DNA of 64,000 nucleotides from CAVVTR01 sp963751245 (GCA_963751245.1 CAVVTR010000009.1:248001-312000); one strand, 5' to 3'. Positions 19,444-29,858 are shown, numbered from the stretch's first letter. Made by a program: numbers and translations. Notes: generated by a model not told the origin, from the sequence alone.

Positions 19444-20088
19444 TCACGACTCTCCCTCGGGGCGGTCGTGGTTGGCGAGCCTGACGGCCTCCCCCAGCTC
19501 GCGGCGGCGGGGGTCTTCCGACGCGGCGAAGCGGGCGGCCACCGCCAGGGCGTCCTTCTTGGGCTCGTCCTGGCCCAGCTTGAACTTGCCCTCGAGCCGC
19601 TCGATCTCGAGGTCGAACCCGAGGATCGCCGGCAGCCGGCGGGTGATCTCGGAGTGGGGAACCTCGTCCATATGCCAGCCGCCGGGGATCGAACGCTCCA
19701 TGCGGTCGTTGAGGCCCTCGAGGGCGGCCTCGAGCTCCCCGTCCGTGTGCGCCCTGACGCGCCCGTAGCAGTGGACCGCCGTGTAGTAGTAGGTGCCCGG
19801 CATGTCGCGGCCGGGGTACCAGCTCGGTGTGACGTAGCCCGCCGGCCCGTGGAACACTGCGAGCGCCGGCGTGGACGCGTGGAGGAGGACCTGGCTGTGA
19901 CGGTTCGCCCGGGCGACATGGCCGACGAGGACCCCGTGTCGTCCCCGCGAGCGGTCGAGCAGGAGCGGGAGGTTGGTGGCCAGGGGGCCCTGCTCGTCGT
20001 TGCTGAGGAGCAGCGCCCACGGATTGGCCTCGATGAGGTCGTAGGCGTCCTCTTCCGAGCGGGGTGACCAGCAGGATCTCACGAACAT
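19444..20088 (-). CDS. PaiB-like FMN-binding protein
   Basis: 214 aa from the ATG at 20088, which follows a GGAGG site. It has the PaiB-family layout: MFVRSCW and an IEANPWALL segment at the start, LATNLPLLLDR, then SWYPGRD-MPGTYYYTAVHCYGRV, and GFDLEIERLEGKFKLGQ near the end. PaiB was named as a negative regulator of sporulation and protease genes in Bacillus and has a split-barrel flavin-binding fold. DNA binding is not evident here, so a flavin-linked role is as likely. First gene of the minus-strand run. Confidence 0.85.
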   Translation of the reverse strand: MFVRSCWSPRSEEDAYDLIEANPWALLLSNDEQGPLATNLPLLLDRSRGRHGVLVGHVARANRHSQVLLHASTPALAVFHGPAGYVTPSWYPGRDMPGTYYYTAVHCYGRVRAHTDGELEAALEGLNDRMERSIPGGWHMDEVPHSEITRRLPAILGFDLEIERLEGKFKLGQDEPKKDALAVAARFAASEDPRRRELGEAVRLANHDRPEGES

Positions 20089-20688
20089 GACGCCTCCATC
20101 GGCTTTCGGTCGCTCCGATCCGCTCGAGGGCGGCGCGTCCGGCACCGTCGTCCCTCCGGGAGAGCCCGCCAGCGGCCCGGACCGGTCCCGCAGATCGCAG
20201 ATCATCGTGCCCGTCTGCCTGGTTCCCGTAAAGGCCCAGCTTTGGTTCTATGGGTGGTGCCAGCCCGGGGCCTCGCGGCGGTCTCGGGGCCGGCGCGGGG
20301 CCGGCGCCTCCGGGTCCCCGGTCTCTGCGGCCGGGGCACCGGGAACGGGCCGGAGAAGGGTCTTCCGGGGGTCGCTGGCCGCCCCGCCTCCGGGGCCCCG
20401 GCGGCGCCCCGCGGGGGCCGGCCGGCCACCGTCCCGGTGGTACTCTGAGCGGTCTCCGGAGCGCGGAGCGGTCGCGGCTACGGCGAGCCAAGTACCGAGA
20501 GGGCAGGCTTTTGCGAACGAACCCTGACGATTCGTCTCTGGCACCATCGAAGTGTAAAGGTCTGGGTCTTGTCTGATGCCAGACGGGGCGCGAGCATCCG
20601 AGGCTAGAGATGCTGTCCCGGCCGGGCGGGCCCGGCGCACGATGAGACGCGATGGTCTTTCTTGAATCGGCAGGGGAAGGAGCTGGAG
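20089..20688. other. 600-bp intergenic region, hairpin-rich
   Basis: No convincing gene lies between the divergent PaiB-like and receptor genes. It holds two tandem 11-bp copies of GGGGCCGGCGC (20286-20307), a CCCCGG/CCGGGG hairpin (20316-20336), further GC inverted repeats to about 20425, and a small inverted repeat GTCTG-ATGC-CAGAC (20571-20584). The last 170 bases are less GC-rich and probably hold the receptor promoter, but I cannot place a clean -35/-10 pair or a Fur box. Confidence 0.5.
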
Positions 20689-23075
20689 ATGAGACTCGCA
20701 CTGGCAATCACCCTCATGGCGCTCGGCCCGAGCCTGGCGGGCGCGCAGACCCCGGAGGAGGCGCGCCGGCGCAGGGAGGCGCGTTCGTCGACACGTGCCG
20801 CTATGACGCGAACGCTCCCCGCGTCGTGCTCCAGGGCACGGTCAAGGACGCTGACGGCGGCGTGCTCCTCGGCGCCACGGTCACGCTGGAGTGCGGGGCC
20901 TTCAGGCAGGACGTGCGGACGGGAGGTGACGGCACGTACCGCCTCACCGTCGCGGCGGGGTCCTACCAGGTCGACATCGACGCCCCCGGCTTCCAGCCCT
21001 GGGCCGAGACCGTCGAGCTGGCCAGTCCGGGGCCGGTGACGCGGGACTTCACGCTGCAGATGGGCGCCTTCTCGAGCATCGTCACCGTCACGGCGCCGGG
21101 CGGCTTCGTGGCGGGGTCCTCCACCACCGCGACCAAGACGGACGCGCCGCTCATCGAGATCCCGCAGTCGGTTTCCGTGATCACCCACGACCAGATGAAC
21201 GCCCGCAACGTCCAGACCGTCAACGAGGCCATTCGCTACACCGCGGGCGTCGACGTGGACACCTACGGCAACGAGCCCCGCTACGACTGGATCAACATCC
21301 GGGGGTTCGACCAGTCCACCTACGGCCTGTTCCGCGACAACTCGAGGTGGCAGAGCGGCCAGGTGTCCGGCCAGATCGACCCTTACCTCCTCCAGGAGGT
21401 GGACGTGGTGAAGGGCCCGAGCTCGGTGCTGTACGGGCAGAACCAGCCGGGTGGCCTCGTCAACCTGGTGACCAAGCGTCCGACGGCCCAGGCGTTCCAG
21501 GAGCTCGTGGTCAACTACGGCAGCTTTGACCGCAAGCAGGTGCAGACCGACATCGGCGGCCCCCTCGACAAGGACGGGCACTGGCTGTACCGCTTCACCG
21601 GGCTGTACCGCAAGAGCAACACCCAGGTGAACTTCATTCCGGACGACCGGTGGTTCGTGGCTCCCGCGATCACGTGGTCGCCGTCCAGCGCCACCACCCT
21701 CACGCTCCTCGCCGACTACCAGCACGACTCCACCGGGTGGAGCCAGTTCCTGCCCTCGGAGGGGACGTTCCGCAGCAACCCCAACGGCCGCATCCCCGTC
21801 GACACCTTTACCGGTGAACCCGGCTACGACTACTTCCACCGCAACCAGTGGTCCATCGGCAGCCTGTTCGAGCACCGCTTCAACGAGACCGTGGCGCTCC
21901 GCAGCACCATCCGCTACTCGAGCATCCGCTACGACGGCAAGGACGTGTTCGGCGGCGGGCTGCAGGAGGACCTGCGCACGCTCAACCGCTTCGCGTTCGG
22001 CAACGAGCTGGACCTCCGCCTCCTCACCACCGACACCAACGCCTACATCCGCGCGCGGACGGGGAGCGTGGCGCATTCCATCCTGGTCGGCGTCGACTAC
22101 TCCACCTCCGAGTCCACCATCGTCAGCGGCTTCGCGATGGCGCCGTCCATCGACATCTACCACCCGGTCTACGGGGCGCCAATCCCGGCGCTGTTCACCT
22201 ACTACGACACCAGCCAGCCGTTGAAGCAGACCGGCGTCTACCTCCAGGACCACATGAAGGTGGGCGAGCGGTTCGTCGCCACGGCGGCCGTCCGCCACGA
22301 CTGGACCAACCTCACCACCACCGACCGCATCGCCGGCACAAGGGTCAAGCAGGAGCCGGGCGAGACCACCGGCCGCGTCGGCTTCAGCTACGTGACCGAG
22401 GCGGGAATCGCGCCCTACGTGAGCTACTCGACCTCGTTCCTGCCGGTGAGCGGCGTGAACTTCTACGGCAGCCCGTTCCAGCCCACCAAGGGCGAGCAGA
22501 TCGAGGGCGGCGTGAAGATCCAGCCCAGGTACTCGGACAGCTTCATCACGGCGTCGGTCTACCAGATCTCCCAGACCAACGTGACCGTCCCCGACCCCAC
22601 GAACCCCCTCAACAGCCTGCAGCAGGGCGAGGTGCGGTCGCGAGGCTTCGAGCTCGAGGCCGTGGGCCACGTGGCCGAGGGTCTCAACCTGGTCGGGTCC
22701 TACTCCTACCTGGATCAGAAGGTCACGAAGACCACCGATCCGACGGCCCTCGGCAAGCGGCCGCCGCTGGCCCCGGACCACCTGTTGGCGGCCTCGGCCG
22801 ACTACACCCTGACCCGGGGAGCGCTGGCGGGCCTCGGCCTCGACCTCGGCGTGCGCTTCGTCGGCACGCGGGCGGGTGACAACGCCAACACCATCGAGGT
22901 GCCGTCCTACACCCTCGTGGACGCGTCGGCGCGGTACCTTTTCGGCCAGATGGAGCTCCAGGTCAGCGCGACCAACCTCCTGAACAAGACGTACGTGGCC
23001 GTCTGCACGTCTCCGTCGTACTGCAACTACGGCTTCGCCAGGTCGGTCATGGCGACGCTCCGCTACAGGCTGTAG
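20689..23075 (+). CDS. TonB-dependent siderophore receptor (one frameshift)
   Basis: An outer-membrane receptor of about 790 aa. The ATG at 20689 follows AGGGGAAGGAG and encodes a signal peptide (RLALAITLMALGPSLAGAQ); the frame then shifts by one base between about 20755 and 20790 and continues in the next frame to the end. After the shift come a carboxypeptidase-regulatory-like beta domain (VVLQGTVKDADGGVLLGA), the plug (IEIPQSVSVITHDQM, NIRGFD, VVKGPSSVLYGQNQPGG) and the 22-strand barrel ending in a C-terminal aromatic-rich strand (LRYRL). The plug is of the FhuA/FoxA siderophore class. Ligand unknown. The indel is probably a sequence error. Confidence 0.88.
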
Positions 23076-23089
23076 CCTTCGAGGCGGCT

Positions 23090-23128
23090 GCCGGCCCGCG
23101 CGCGCGACGCGTCCCGCGCCGGGCCGGC
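23090..23128 (+). terminator. GC-rich inverted repeat after receptor gene
   Basis: A 9-bp stem GCCGGCCCG / CGGGCCGGC with a 21-base loop begins 15 bases after the receptor stop. It lacks a T tract, so it is at best a weak or Rho-assisted terminator or an mRNA-end stabiliser. Confidence 0.35.
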
Positions 23129-23177
23129 GGCACCCCCTCGGTGTCTGGGTGACACGGGCCGCGGCGCCCGGTTCGGG

Positions 23178-24187
23178 ATGAGGGAGATGACGACGAGCGA
23201 ACGCGGGGACAGGGCGAAGGGGATGGCCGGCGACCTCGATCCGGACATCCGCCGGTTCGTGGACGCTGTCAGCACGGCGTGGGCCCGGCATCCCGCGCTG
23301 GACACGGTGTCGCACGAGGAGGCGCGGCGCATTGCGGAGCAGGTCCGGGCACCCTGGACCCACGGTGGACCCCGCATGGCGGCGGTCACCGGGTACGAGG
23401 TCCCCACGCCGGGCGGGACCGTTCGCATCCGCTGCTACGACCCGGGCGCGCCGTCGGTCAAGCCCGCCCTCGTCTACCTCCACGGTGGCGGATGGACGCT
23501 CTTCAGCCTCGACACCCACGACCGGGTGATGCGCGAGTACGCCGGCCGCACCGGCATGACGGTCATCGGTGTCGACTACGCCCTCTCTCCCGAGGCCCGG
23601 TACCCCGCCGCCCTCGACCAGGTCTGCGCCGTCACCCGTTTCCTCGATGAGCAGGGCGGCGCGGTCGGCGCCGACCCCTCCCGCCTCGCCCTCGGCGGTG
23701 ATTCGGCCGGCGCCAACCTCGCCATCGCCGCGGCGCTGAAGCTGCGCGACGAGGGGAGGCCGGAGATCGTCCGCGCCCTGCTCCTCAACTACGGCGTCTT
23801 CGACCGCGTGTCCTCGCCGGAAGCGCGGCGCCGCTTCGGCGGCGATGGAGCGATGCTGTCCAGCGAGGAGATGGACGCGTTCTGGAGCAACTACCTGCGT
23901 GACGGTTCGGACGTGGACGACCCGCTGGTGTGCCCGGTTCGGGCCGACCTCCGGGGCCTGCCCTCCACCTTGCTGGCAGTGCCCGAGTGCGACCTGCTCG
24001 CCGAGCAGAGCCTGCGCATGGCGGCGCTCCTGCGCGACGCCGGCGTGGCCATGGAGCTCCGGCTCTACGCGGGAGCGACGCACTCGTTCCTGGAGGCGGT
24101 CTCCATCGCGCCGCTCGCGGGTCGTGCCTTTTCCGAGGCGGCCGCGTGGCTCGCGCACCACCCTGGAGTCGGCCGGAACGCTCCTGA
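23178..24187 (+). CDS. HSL-family alpha/beta-hydrolase esterase
   Basis: About 330 aa. The oxyanion-hole motif HGGGW, nucleophile motif GDSAGAN, an acid in PECDLLAEQS and a His in GATHSF are all present, defining a hormone-sensitive-lipase-type carboxylesterase. The frame does not stop where the family ends (after FSEAAAWLAHHPG) but runs out of frame into the next gene. A one-base indel near 24150-24187 would restore a stop at 24187, which I take as the end. The start may be ATG 23178 or 23187. No signal peptide, so it is probably cytoplasmic. Confidence 0.75.
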
Positions 24188-24261
24188 GCCGGCCGCCGCG
24201 GCGGCCGTTACGCGGTGGCTCCGCGTTCGGGGCCCCGCCTGCAGACCTCAAGGAGGAGAGA

Positions 24262-24752
24262 ATGAAGCGCCACCTCGTCACCCCCCTCGTCCTCGCCGCG
24301 CTCTCGCTCACGGCGGGCCCCGTGCCCGCGCAGAGCCCCGCACCTCCCGTCGCGCCGGTCGGGCACAAGGTCGTCGAGATCTACCGCGTGGCGCCCGGCA
24401 AGCAGGAGGAGTTCCTTCGCGCCGATGGCCCAGCTCGACGAGGCCAACCGGCGAGGCGGCGTGGCGCCGCGCCAGCTCTACGTCCACGAGCGACGGCGCG
24501 AGCTGGGACTTCATGCTCATCCAGGATGCGGAGTACCCGGAGGGCAAGGGCGACGCCGTCGGAAGGCCTACGGGAGCATGGGGCTTCCCAGCGGGCCGCG
24601 GTTCTTCACCGAGTTCCGCAAGCCTGATCCTCGAGCACACTGACACCTTCGTCAAGGGTCCGACCACGGCGGGTGCGTACCTGGCGGCGCTCGACGCCGA
24701 GCCGGCGGCGGGGTTCGGCGCGGCGGCGCCCTCCGCTCGTACATGCTGGTGA
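24262..24752 (+). pseudogene. small secreted protein, multiply frameshifted
   Basis: A clear start (ATG after AGGAGGAGAG) encodes a signal peptide (VLAALSLTAGPVPAQ) and HKVVEIYRVAPGKQEEFL; the chain then continues in other frames as AQLDEANRRGG and QLYVHE, then WDFMLIQDAEYPEGKGD, SMGLPSGPRFFTEFRK and LILEHTDTFVKGPTTAG. At least four indels are needed to join them into about 160 aa. The composition suggests a periplasmic dimeric alpha/beta-barrel-like fold, but I do not recognise the family. Its end overlaps the next gene. Confidence 0.5.
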
Positions 24753-25679
24753 AGGAGGTACCTCTCGGCGGCACGGCGCGGTGGGACTACCTGCGGGTGG
24801 ACGCCGGCGAACCGCCGGCTCTACGTGGCCCACGGGGGCACCGTGGACGTCGTGGACCTCGACACCCGGGCCGTCGCCGGCCACGTGACCGGGCTGGCCG
24901 GCGCACACGGCATCGCCCTGGTTCCCGAGGACGACCGGGGCTTCGTCGCCAACGGCGATCGCAACACGGTCACGGCGTTCCGCCTCTCCACGCTGGAGCC
25001 CGCGGGCGAGGCCGCGTTGGGGAAGGACCCCGACAGCGTCACGTTCGAGCCCGTCACGCGGCGCCTGTTCGTCTGGAACGCCGGCGGCGCCGACGTCACC
25101 GTCCTGGACGCGGCCTCGCTCGAAGCCGTCGCTACCGTGAAGCTCGGCGGCGCGCCGGAGTTCGCCGTCGCCGACGGCAGCGGCGCGGTCTTCGTCAACC
25201 TCGAGGACACGGGGGAGATCGTGCGCATGGACGCCGCCCGCGCTGCGATCACGGCCCGTTTCCCGCTGCCGGGGTGCGAAGGCCCGCACGGGCTGGCCGT
25301 CGATCCGGCCGGGCGGAGGCTCTACAGCGCCTGCGCCAACGCCGTCCTCGCCGAGGTCGACGCCGACACCGGACGGCTCCTCGGGCGTTCGGCCATCGGC
25401 CGGGGCGCCGACGCCGTCGTCTTCGACGCCGCCCGGGGCCGTGTCCTCGTCTCCAGCGCTGAGGGTTTCGTGTCCGTCTTCGAGGCCGCCGCGGACGGCC
25501 CGCTGCGGGCGGCGGCCTCCGTGCAGACGCGGGCCACCGGCCGGACCATGGCGCTGGACCCGGCGAGCGGCGCGCTGTTCGTGCCCGCCGTCGACCTGGA
25601 CGTCGACTGGGGGCGCCACGAGGCGGCCTTCGTTCCATCCGGACTGAAGCTGTTCGTCTTCGAACCCGCGGCGAGCTGA
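24743..25679 (+). CDS. YncE-like (YVTN) beta-propeller protein, one frameshift
   Basis: About 310 aa of repeated blades of the type RRLYVAHGGTVDVVDLDTR, with ALVPEDDRGFVANGDRNTV, RRLFVWNAGGADVTVLDA, AVFVNLEDTGEIVRMD and RRLYSACANAVLAEVD. A one-base insertion near 24810 (GGCGAAC for GGCAAC) splits the first blade. The start is uncertain: ATG 24743 lacks a ribosome-binding site and no signal peptide follows, so the true start may be further upstream. Such propellers are usually periplasmic binding or redox-partner proteins. Confidence 0.7.
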
Positions 25680-25809
25680 CGCCGTCCGCCGGTCCCGGGC
25701 TCGTCGTCCGGGCGAGGGGGACCTGCCCGGAGCGTCCGCCCACGGGGCGGGCGGGTCGCGCTCCATCCATTGCAGCAGCACGGATACGACGGGGGGGAGG
25801 AGGCACGAG

Positions 25810-26624
25810 ATGACGAGATCAGAGGTTTCTCGTACGGTTCACCCAGCGGCCGCTGCGCGGCACGCGACGTGGAGCGCGGTGGTGCTGACGGCGGTCTTCG
25901 GCTTTGCCGTCCCCGGCGCCGCGGGCCCGCCCTTCGTGACGGACGACCCCGATACGCCGGAGCTCGGCGGCTGGGAGATCAACCTCCCGGTCGTTGTCGA
26001 GCACGAGGGCCGCGACTCGGAGATCGAGGGGCCCCTGTTCGACCTCAACTACGGGCTCCGGTCGAACGTGCAGCTGATGGTGGAGGGAGGGATCCTCACC
26101 CTGCGTCCCGAGCGGGGACGGTCCGTTTCCGGCATGGCCGACATGGCCGTGGGGCTCAAGTGGCGTTTCCTGGACGAGCAGGGGGGGTGGCCGGCACTGG
26201 CCCTCTACCCCCAGGTGACGCTGCCCACCGGAGACGAGGAGCGGGGCCTGGGCGACGGGCGGCCGGCCTACGTGGTGCCCCTGGTGGTGAGCCGGAGCTT
26301 CGGGAGGTGGACGCTGTTCGGGAACGTAGGGCGTGTGGTGCAGACCGTGGCAGGGGGCCGCGACTACTGGTTCCACGGGCTCGTCCTCGAGCGCGAGGTC
26401 GGCGACCGTCTGTCCCTGGCCGCGGAGATCTACGGCAACTCGCCCTACGAGCCGGGCGAGCGGTCGGCCACTGCGTTCAACGTCGGCGGCACGCTCCGTC
26501 TCACCGACCGCTACGGGCTCCTGTTCTGGCCGGCCGGGGGCTGTCGGGAGGCCCCGACACGACGGTGTACCTCGGCCTGCAGATGCTCGTCGGAGGGCGG
26601 GGGCCGGCGCTGGCCCTCGACTGA
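25810..26624 (+). CDS. outer-membrane beta-barrel protein (one frameshift)
   Basis: About 270 aa. An N-terminal signal (VVLTAVFGFAVPGAAG) precedes PPFVTDDPDTPELGGWEIN, the usual opening of small barrel proteins grouped with the 'MetA-pathway of phenol degradation' transporter family, then alternating strands (ALYPQVTLPTGDEERGLG). A missing base near 26528 shifts the last strands; joining the frames gives the expected C-terminal end TTVYLGLQMLVGG. A purine-rich GGGGGGGAGGAGG lies upstream of the ATG. Substrate unknown. Confidence 0.7.
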
Positions 26625-26692
26625 GGGGCAGCGCGGCCCCGTCGCCGCGCCGGGAGGCCGGCGCGATCCTGTACACTCCGCGGAGCGCGTGC

Positions 26693-26718
26693 CGTGACAG
26701 AGCGTCGCGAGTGTCACG
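26693..26718. promoter_or_regulatory. inverted repeat upstream of Oar-like receptor
   Basis: CGTGACA and TGTCACG form a perfect 7-bp inverted repeat with a 12-base centre, 39 bases before the receptor start and just downstream of a TACACT hexamer (26671-26676). Position and symmetry fit an operator or a 5' UTR hairpin. No regulator assigned. Confidence 0.4.
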
Positions 26719-26756
26719 CGCGGCGTCGTGACGCCGGCGGCGTGCGCGCCGGGAGG

Positions 26757-29666
26757 ATGATGTTGGGAGCTCGATCCGTCGTCGCGATTCTGGGCCTGGC
26801 GGCCCTCGCCGCCGCGGCCGGAGCCCAGCCAGTCACCACGGGGACCATCGCCGGACGGGTCCGGGACGAGAAGGGCGGCGCCCTGCCGGGCGCGACCGTG
26901 ACGGTGTCGTCCGGCCAGGGAACGAAGTCGGCCGCCACCGACGCCTCCGGTCGCTTCATGGCGCCCTACCTCACGCCCGGGCCGTACGCCATCCGCGCCG
27001 AGCTCGCCGGCTTCCGCCCGGTCGAGCAGCGCGACATCGACGTCAGCGCGGGCGAGAGGGTCGAGGTCGAGCTCACGCTGTCGCCGGGATCCTTCGCGGA
27101 GACCGTCGAGGTGGAGGGCGCCGCGCCGCTCATCGACTACTCGTCGGCCGCCGGGGGCGCGACCATCGACAGCGCGTTCCTCGACCAGGTGCCGGTGGCG
27201 CGGACGCTGGGCGGGAGCTTCGCCCTGGCGCCCGGCGTGTCGAGCGGTGGCGGCAGCGGTGGCGACAACCCCTCGATCTCCGGGGCCAGCGGGCTCGAGA
27301 ACCGGTACCTGGTGGACGGCGTCAGCGTCAACGACCCGCGCTACGGCGGCCTCGGGGTCTACAACAACGCCTACTCCGCCCTGGGCTCCGGCGTCAGCCT
27401 GGACTTCGTCGAGGAGGTCCAGGTGCGGACCAGCGGCGCGGACGCGGAGTTCGCCCAGTCGACCGGCGGCGTGGTCAGCCTCGTCACCAAGAGCGGCAGC
27501 AACCAGTGGCGCGGCACGGCGTTCGCGTACCTGACCCCGTCGGGGCTCGAAGGGGAGCGCAAGCAGGTGTCGCTGATCGCCGGCGCGGCGGACGTGACCC
27601 GGCAGGAGCGCGAGGAGGCGGGCTTCACGGTGGGCGGACCGCTCGTGCACGACCGCGCGTTCATCTTCGCGGCGGCCAGCCCGCAGCGGGACACCGTCAC
27701 CTACGTGGCCTCGGAGGGGTTCCCGCTGAGCGCCCTGGGCGAGGTCGACCGGACCCGGAGCGTGGTTTCCTACGCTGCGAAGGTGACGTTCCTGGCGCGG
27801 GGCAACCAGCGCCTCGACGCCTCGTTCTTCGGCGACCCCTCCCACGGCGGTACCGGCCCGCAGAGCCCCGACGCCATGCTCTACCGCGACACCTCGGCGT
27901 TCAGCTCCCTCGACTACGGCGCCGACAACCAGACGGTGCTGTACCAGGGGGTGCTCTCACCGAGCTGGCTGGTGGAGGCCTCCGTCGGCCGGGCGACCAC
28001 CTCCCTCCGGGAGCGTCCCTCGGTCGACGAGTGGACCGTGATCGACGACACCGCCGTCCCGCGGACGTACTCGGGGGGCAAGGGGAACTACAGCCCCTCC
28101 GATGCGAGCCGGACCATGCAGTATCACCTCAAGTCGACGAACTACCTCGGCAAGCACGAGGTCCGCTACGGCGGAAGCTGGGAGGAGAGCCGCTTCGACA
28201 ACACCCGCGGCGGCACGGGGCCGACGTTCACGCTGCCCGACGGCCTGCAGACGGCCACCGGCGCCCAGGTGAACATCCTTCCGGACCCGGTCTACGGCCA
28301 GATCTACCGGGCCTCCCGCGCGCAGATGGAGACCAGCCGGTGGGGGCGGCACGAGCAGCTCGGGGTGTTCGTCCAGGACCGCATCTCCGTGTCCGGCAGG
28401 CTGACGGTGTCGGCCGGCCTGCGCTACGAGGTCCAGCGCCTGGCCGGCAGGCGGGCAGGCTTCAGCTTCGGACACGACTGGGCGCCGCGGCTGGCGGTCA
28501 CCTACGACCCGACGGGGACGGGCCGCATGAAGCTCTCCGCGTCGGCGGGGATCTTCTACGCCACCGTTCCCAGCGACCTCGCGGTGCTCGAGTTCAGCGG
28601 CAGCAGCCGGGTGCTGCGCGCCGACTACTTCGACGCCGCGCTCAGCCAGCCCATCCCCGACGGCGTGAGGGCGGGCGGGACGGCGACGCACTTCCTGCTC
28701 CAGCAGGGCAGCACCGTGAGGGTCGAGCCGGGCACGGGCGTCACGTACGTCCGCGAGGGGACCCTGGGCTTCGAGGTCGAGGCGATGCCGGAGCTCACCG
28801 TGGGCGCCCGGTTCGTCTACCGCGACATGCCGCGCGTCCTCGAGGACCTGGGCAACGCGGCGATGGTGCTCTTCTTCGATCCATCGTCGGGCGTCGGCTC
28901 GGTCTCCTACACCATCGGCAACCCGCGTGACGGCTCTCCGCCGACGGTCGGCGGCGTCGGTGCCTTCGAGGACCCGATCCACCGCTACCGGGCCCTGGAG
29001 CTCACCGTCAACAAGCGCTTCTCCGACAACTGGACGCTGCTCGGGTCGTACCGGTGGTCGCGGCTGTGGGGGACCTACGAGGGGTTCTACAGCAACGACA
29101 TGGGGACCTCGAAACCGGCTGACAGCGCCCTCTACGACTTTCCGACCAACGACCCCACCTACACGCAGATCGGCGTGCCGCTCTACGGGTTTCGCGGTGA
29201 CATCCGCTACCTGGGACGGCTCGGCGCGGGGCCGCTCCCCAACGACCGCCCGCACCAGCTCAAGCTCTACGGCGCCTACACGTTCGGCTCCGGGACCACG
29301 GTGGGCGCGGGGTTCTCGGCGGTGTCGGGCCGGCCGCTGACGCCGTTCGCCACCGATCCTGTGCTCGACCGCCAGGGGTTCATCCCGGAGGCGCCGCGGG
29401 GGTCGGGGATCCAGACGGAGGACGGCTTCCGCCGGCGCACGCCGGCCGAGGTCACCCTCGACCTCCACGCCGACCACGTCCTCCGGCTTCCCGCCGGGCG
29501 GCTCGTCGTCATCGCGGACGTGTTCAACGTGCTCGACCGCCAGGTGCCGGTCATGTACGACCAGAACACGCAGCTGAGCTTCGGTACCGACAACCCCGAT
29601 TACGGAAAGGCCATCGCGTACCAGGCCCCGCGCCAGGTCCGCCTGGGGCTGCGCTTCGAGATCTGA
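26757..29666 (+). CDS. TonB-dependent receptor, Oar-like
   Basis: About 969 aa with a signal peptide ending at AAAAGAQP. Residues about 25-110 form a carboxypeptidase-regulatory-like beta-sandwich (TIAGRVRDEKGGALPGATV). The plug follows (ENRYLVDGVSVNDPRYGG, FVEEVQVRTSGADAEF, GGVVSLVTKSGSN), then a long barrel ending LRLGLRFEI-like. This organisation is typical of the Oar/SusC-like receptors that are numerous in Acidobacteriota and import glycans, peptides or other large solutes. No SusD-like partner is adjacent. Two adjacent ATG codons (26757 and 26760) are possible; GGGAGG just before favours the second. Confidence 0.85.
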   Translation: MMLGARSVVAILGLAALAAAAGAQPVTTGTIAGRVRDEKGGALPGATVTVSSGQGTKSAATDASGRFMAPYLTPGPYAIRAELAGFRPVEQRDIDVSAGERVEVELTLSPGSFAETVEVEGAAPLIDYSSAAGGATIDSAFLDQVPVARTLGGSFALAPGVSSGGGSGGDNPSISGASGLENRYLVDGVSVNDPRYGGLGVYNNAYSALGSGVSLDFVEEVQVRTSGADAEFAQSTGGVVSLVTKSGSNQWRGTAFAYLTPSGLEGERKQVSLIAGAADVTRQEREEAGFTVGGPLVHDRAFIFAAASPQRDTVTYVASEGFPLSALGEVDRTRSVVSYAAKVTFLARGNQRLDASFFGDPSHGGTGPQSPDAMLYRDTSAFSSLDYGADNQTVLYQGVLSPSWLVEASVGRATTSLRERPSVDEWTVIDDTAVPRTYSGGKGNYSPSDASRTMQYHLKSTNYLGKHEVRYGGSWEESRFDNTRGGTGPTFTLPDGLQTATGAQVNILPDPVYGQIYRASRAQMETSRWGRHEQLGVFVQDRISVSGRLTVSAGLRYEVQRLAGRRAGFSFGHDWAPRLAVTYDPTGTGRMKLSASAGIFYATVPSDLAVLEFSGSSRVLRADYFDAALSQPIPDGVRAGGTATHFLLQQGSTVRVEPGTGVTYVREGTLGFEVEAMPELTVGARFVYRDMPRVLEDLGNAAMVLFFDPSSGVGSVSYTIGNPRDGSPPTVGGVGAFEDPIHRYRALELTVNKRFSDNWTLLGSYRWSRLWGTYEGFYSNDMGTSKPADSALYDFPTNDPTYTQIGVPLYGFRGDIRYLGRLGAGPLPNDRPHQLKLYGAYTFGSGTTVGAGFSAVSGRPLTPFATDPVLDRQGFIPEAPRGSGIQTEDGFRRRTPAEVTLDLHADHVLRLPAGRLVVIADVFNVLDRQVPVMYDQNTQLSFGTDNPDYGKAIAYQAPRQVRLGLRFEI

Positions 29667-29685
29667 GCGGGCGGTGGCGCCAATA

Positions 29686-29789
29686 GGTACCGTGTATAAC
29701 CGTTTCACCATTTTGGGCCGTCGCCGGGTGGCCCTGCCAGGCCAGGAGATTCTGTCCGTAGCAGAAGGCGAAATGGTGAATCAGGTACC
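29686..29789. repeat. nested inverted-repeat element, about 104 bp
   Basis: GGTACC at both ends (29686-29691 and 29784-29789) and, inside, TTTCACCATTT (29703-29713) opposed to AAATGGTGAA (29771-29780). A smaller hairpin TGGCC-CTGCCA-GGCCA sits in the centre (29729-29744). The element is visibly less GC-rich than its surroundings. It could be a MITE-like remnant or a structured transcript end of the receptor gene. Confidence 0.5.
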
Positions 29790-29858
29790 CATGCGGGGTC
29801 GGGCGCGCCTACACTGCGGCGGCCCGGGGGCCGACGGACCGCCCGGCAGGAGGATCCC

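Noticed and set aside
14543..20088. Genomic island with decaying genes
   Set aside because: Base composition does not differ by eye, there is no tRNA, integrase or repeat at the borders, and sequencing error explains the frameshifts.
20604..24368. 1254-residue minus-strand open frame
   Set aside because: It lies opposite the receptor and esterase genes, has the low-complexity Arg/Gly/Val composition of a high-GC antisense frame, and no family motif.
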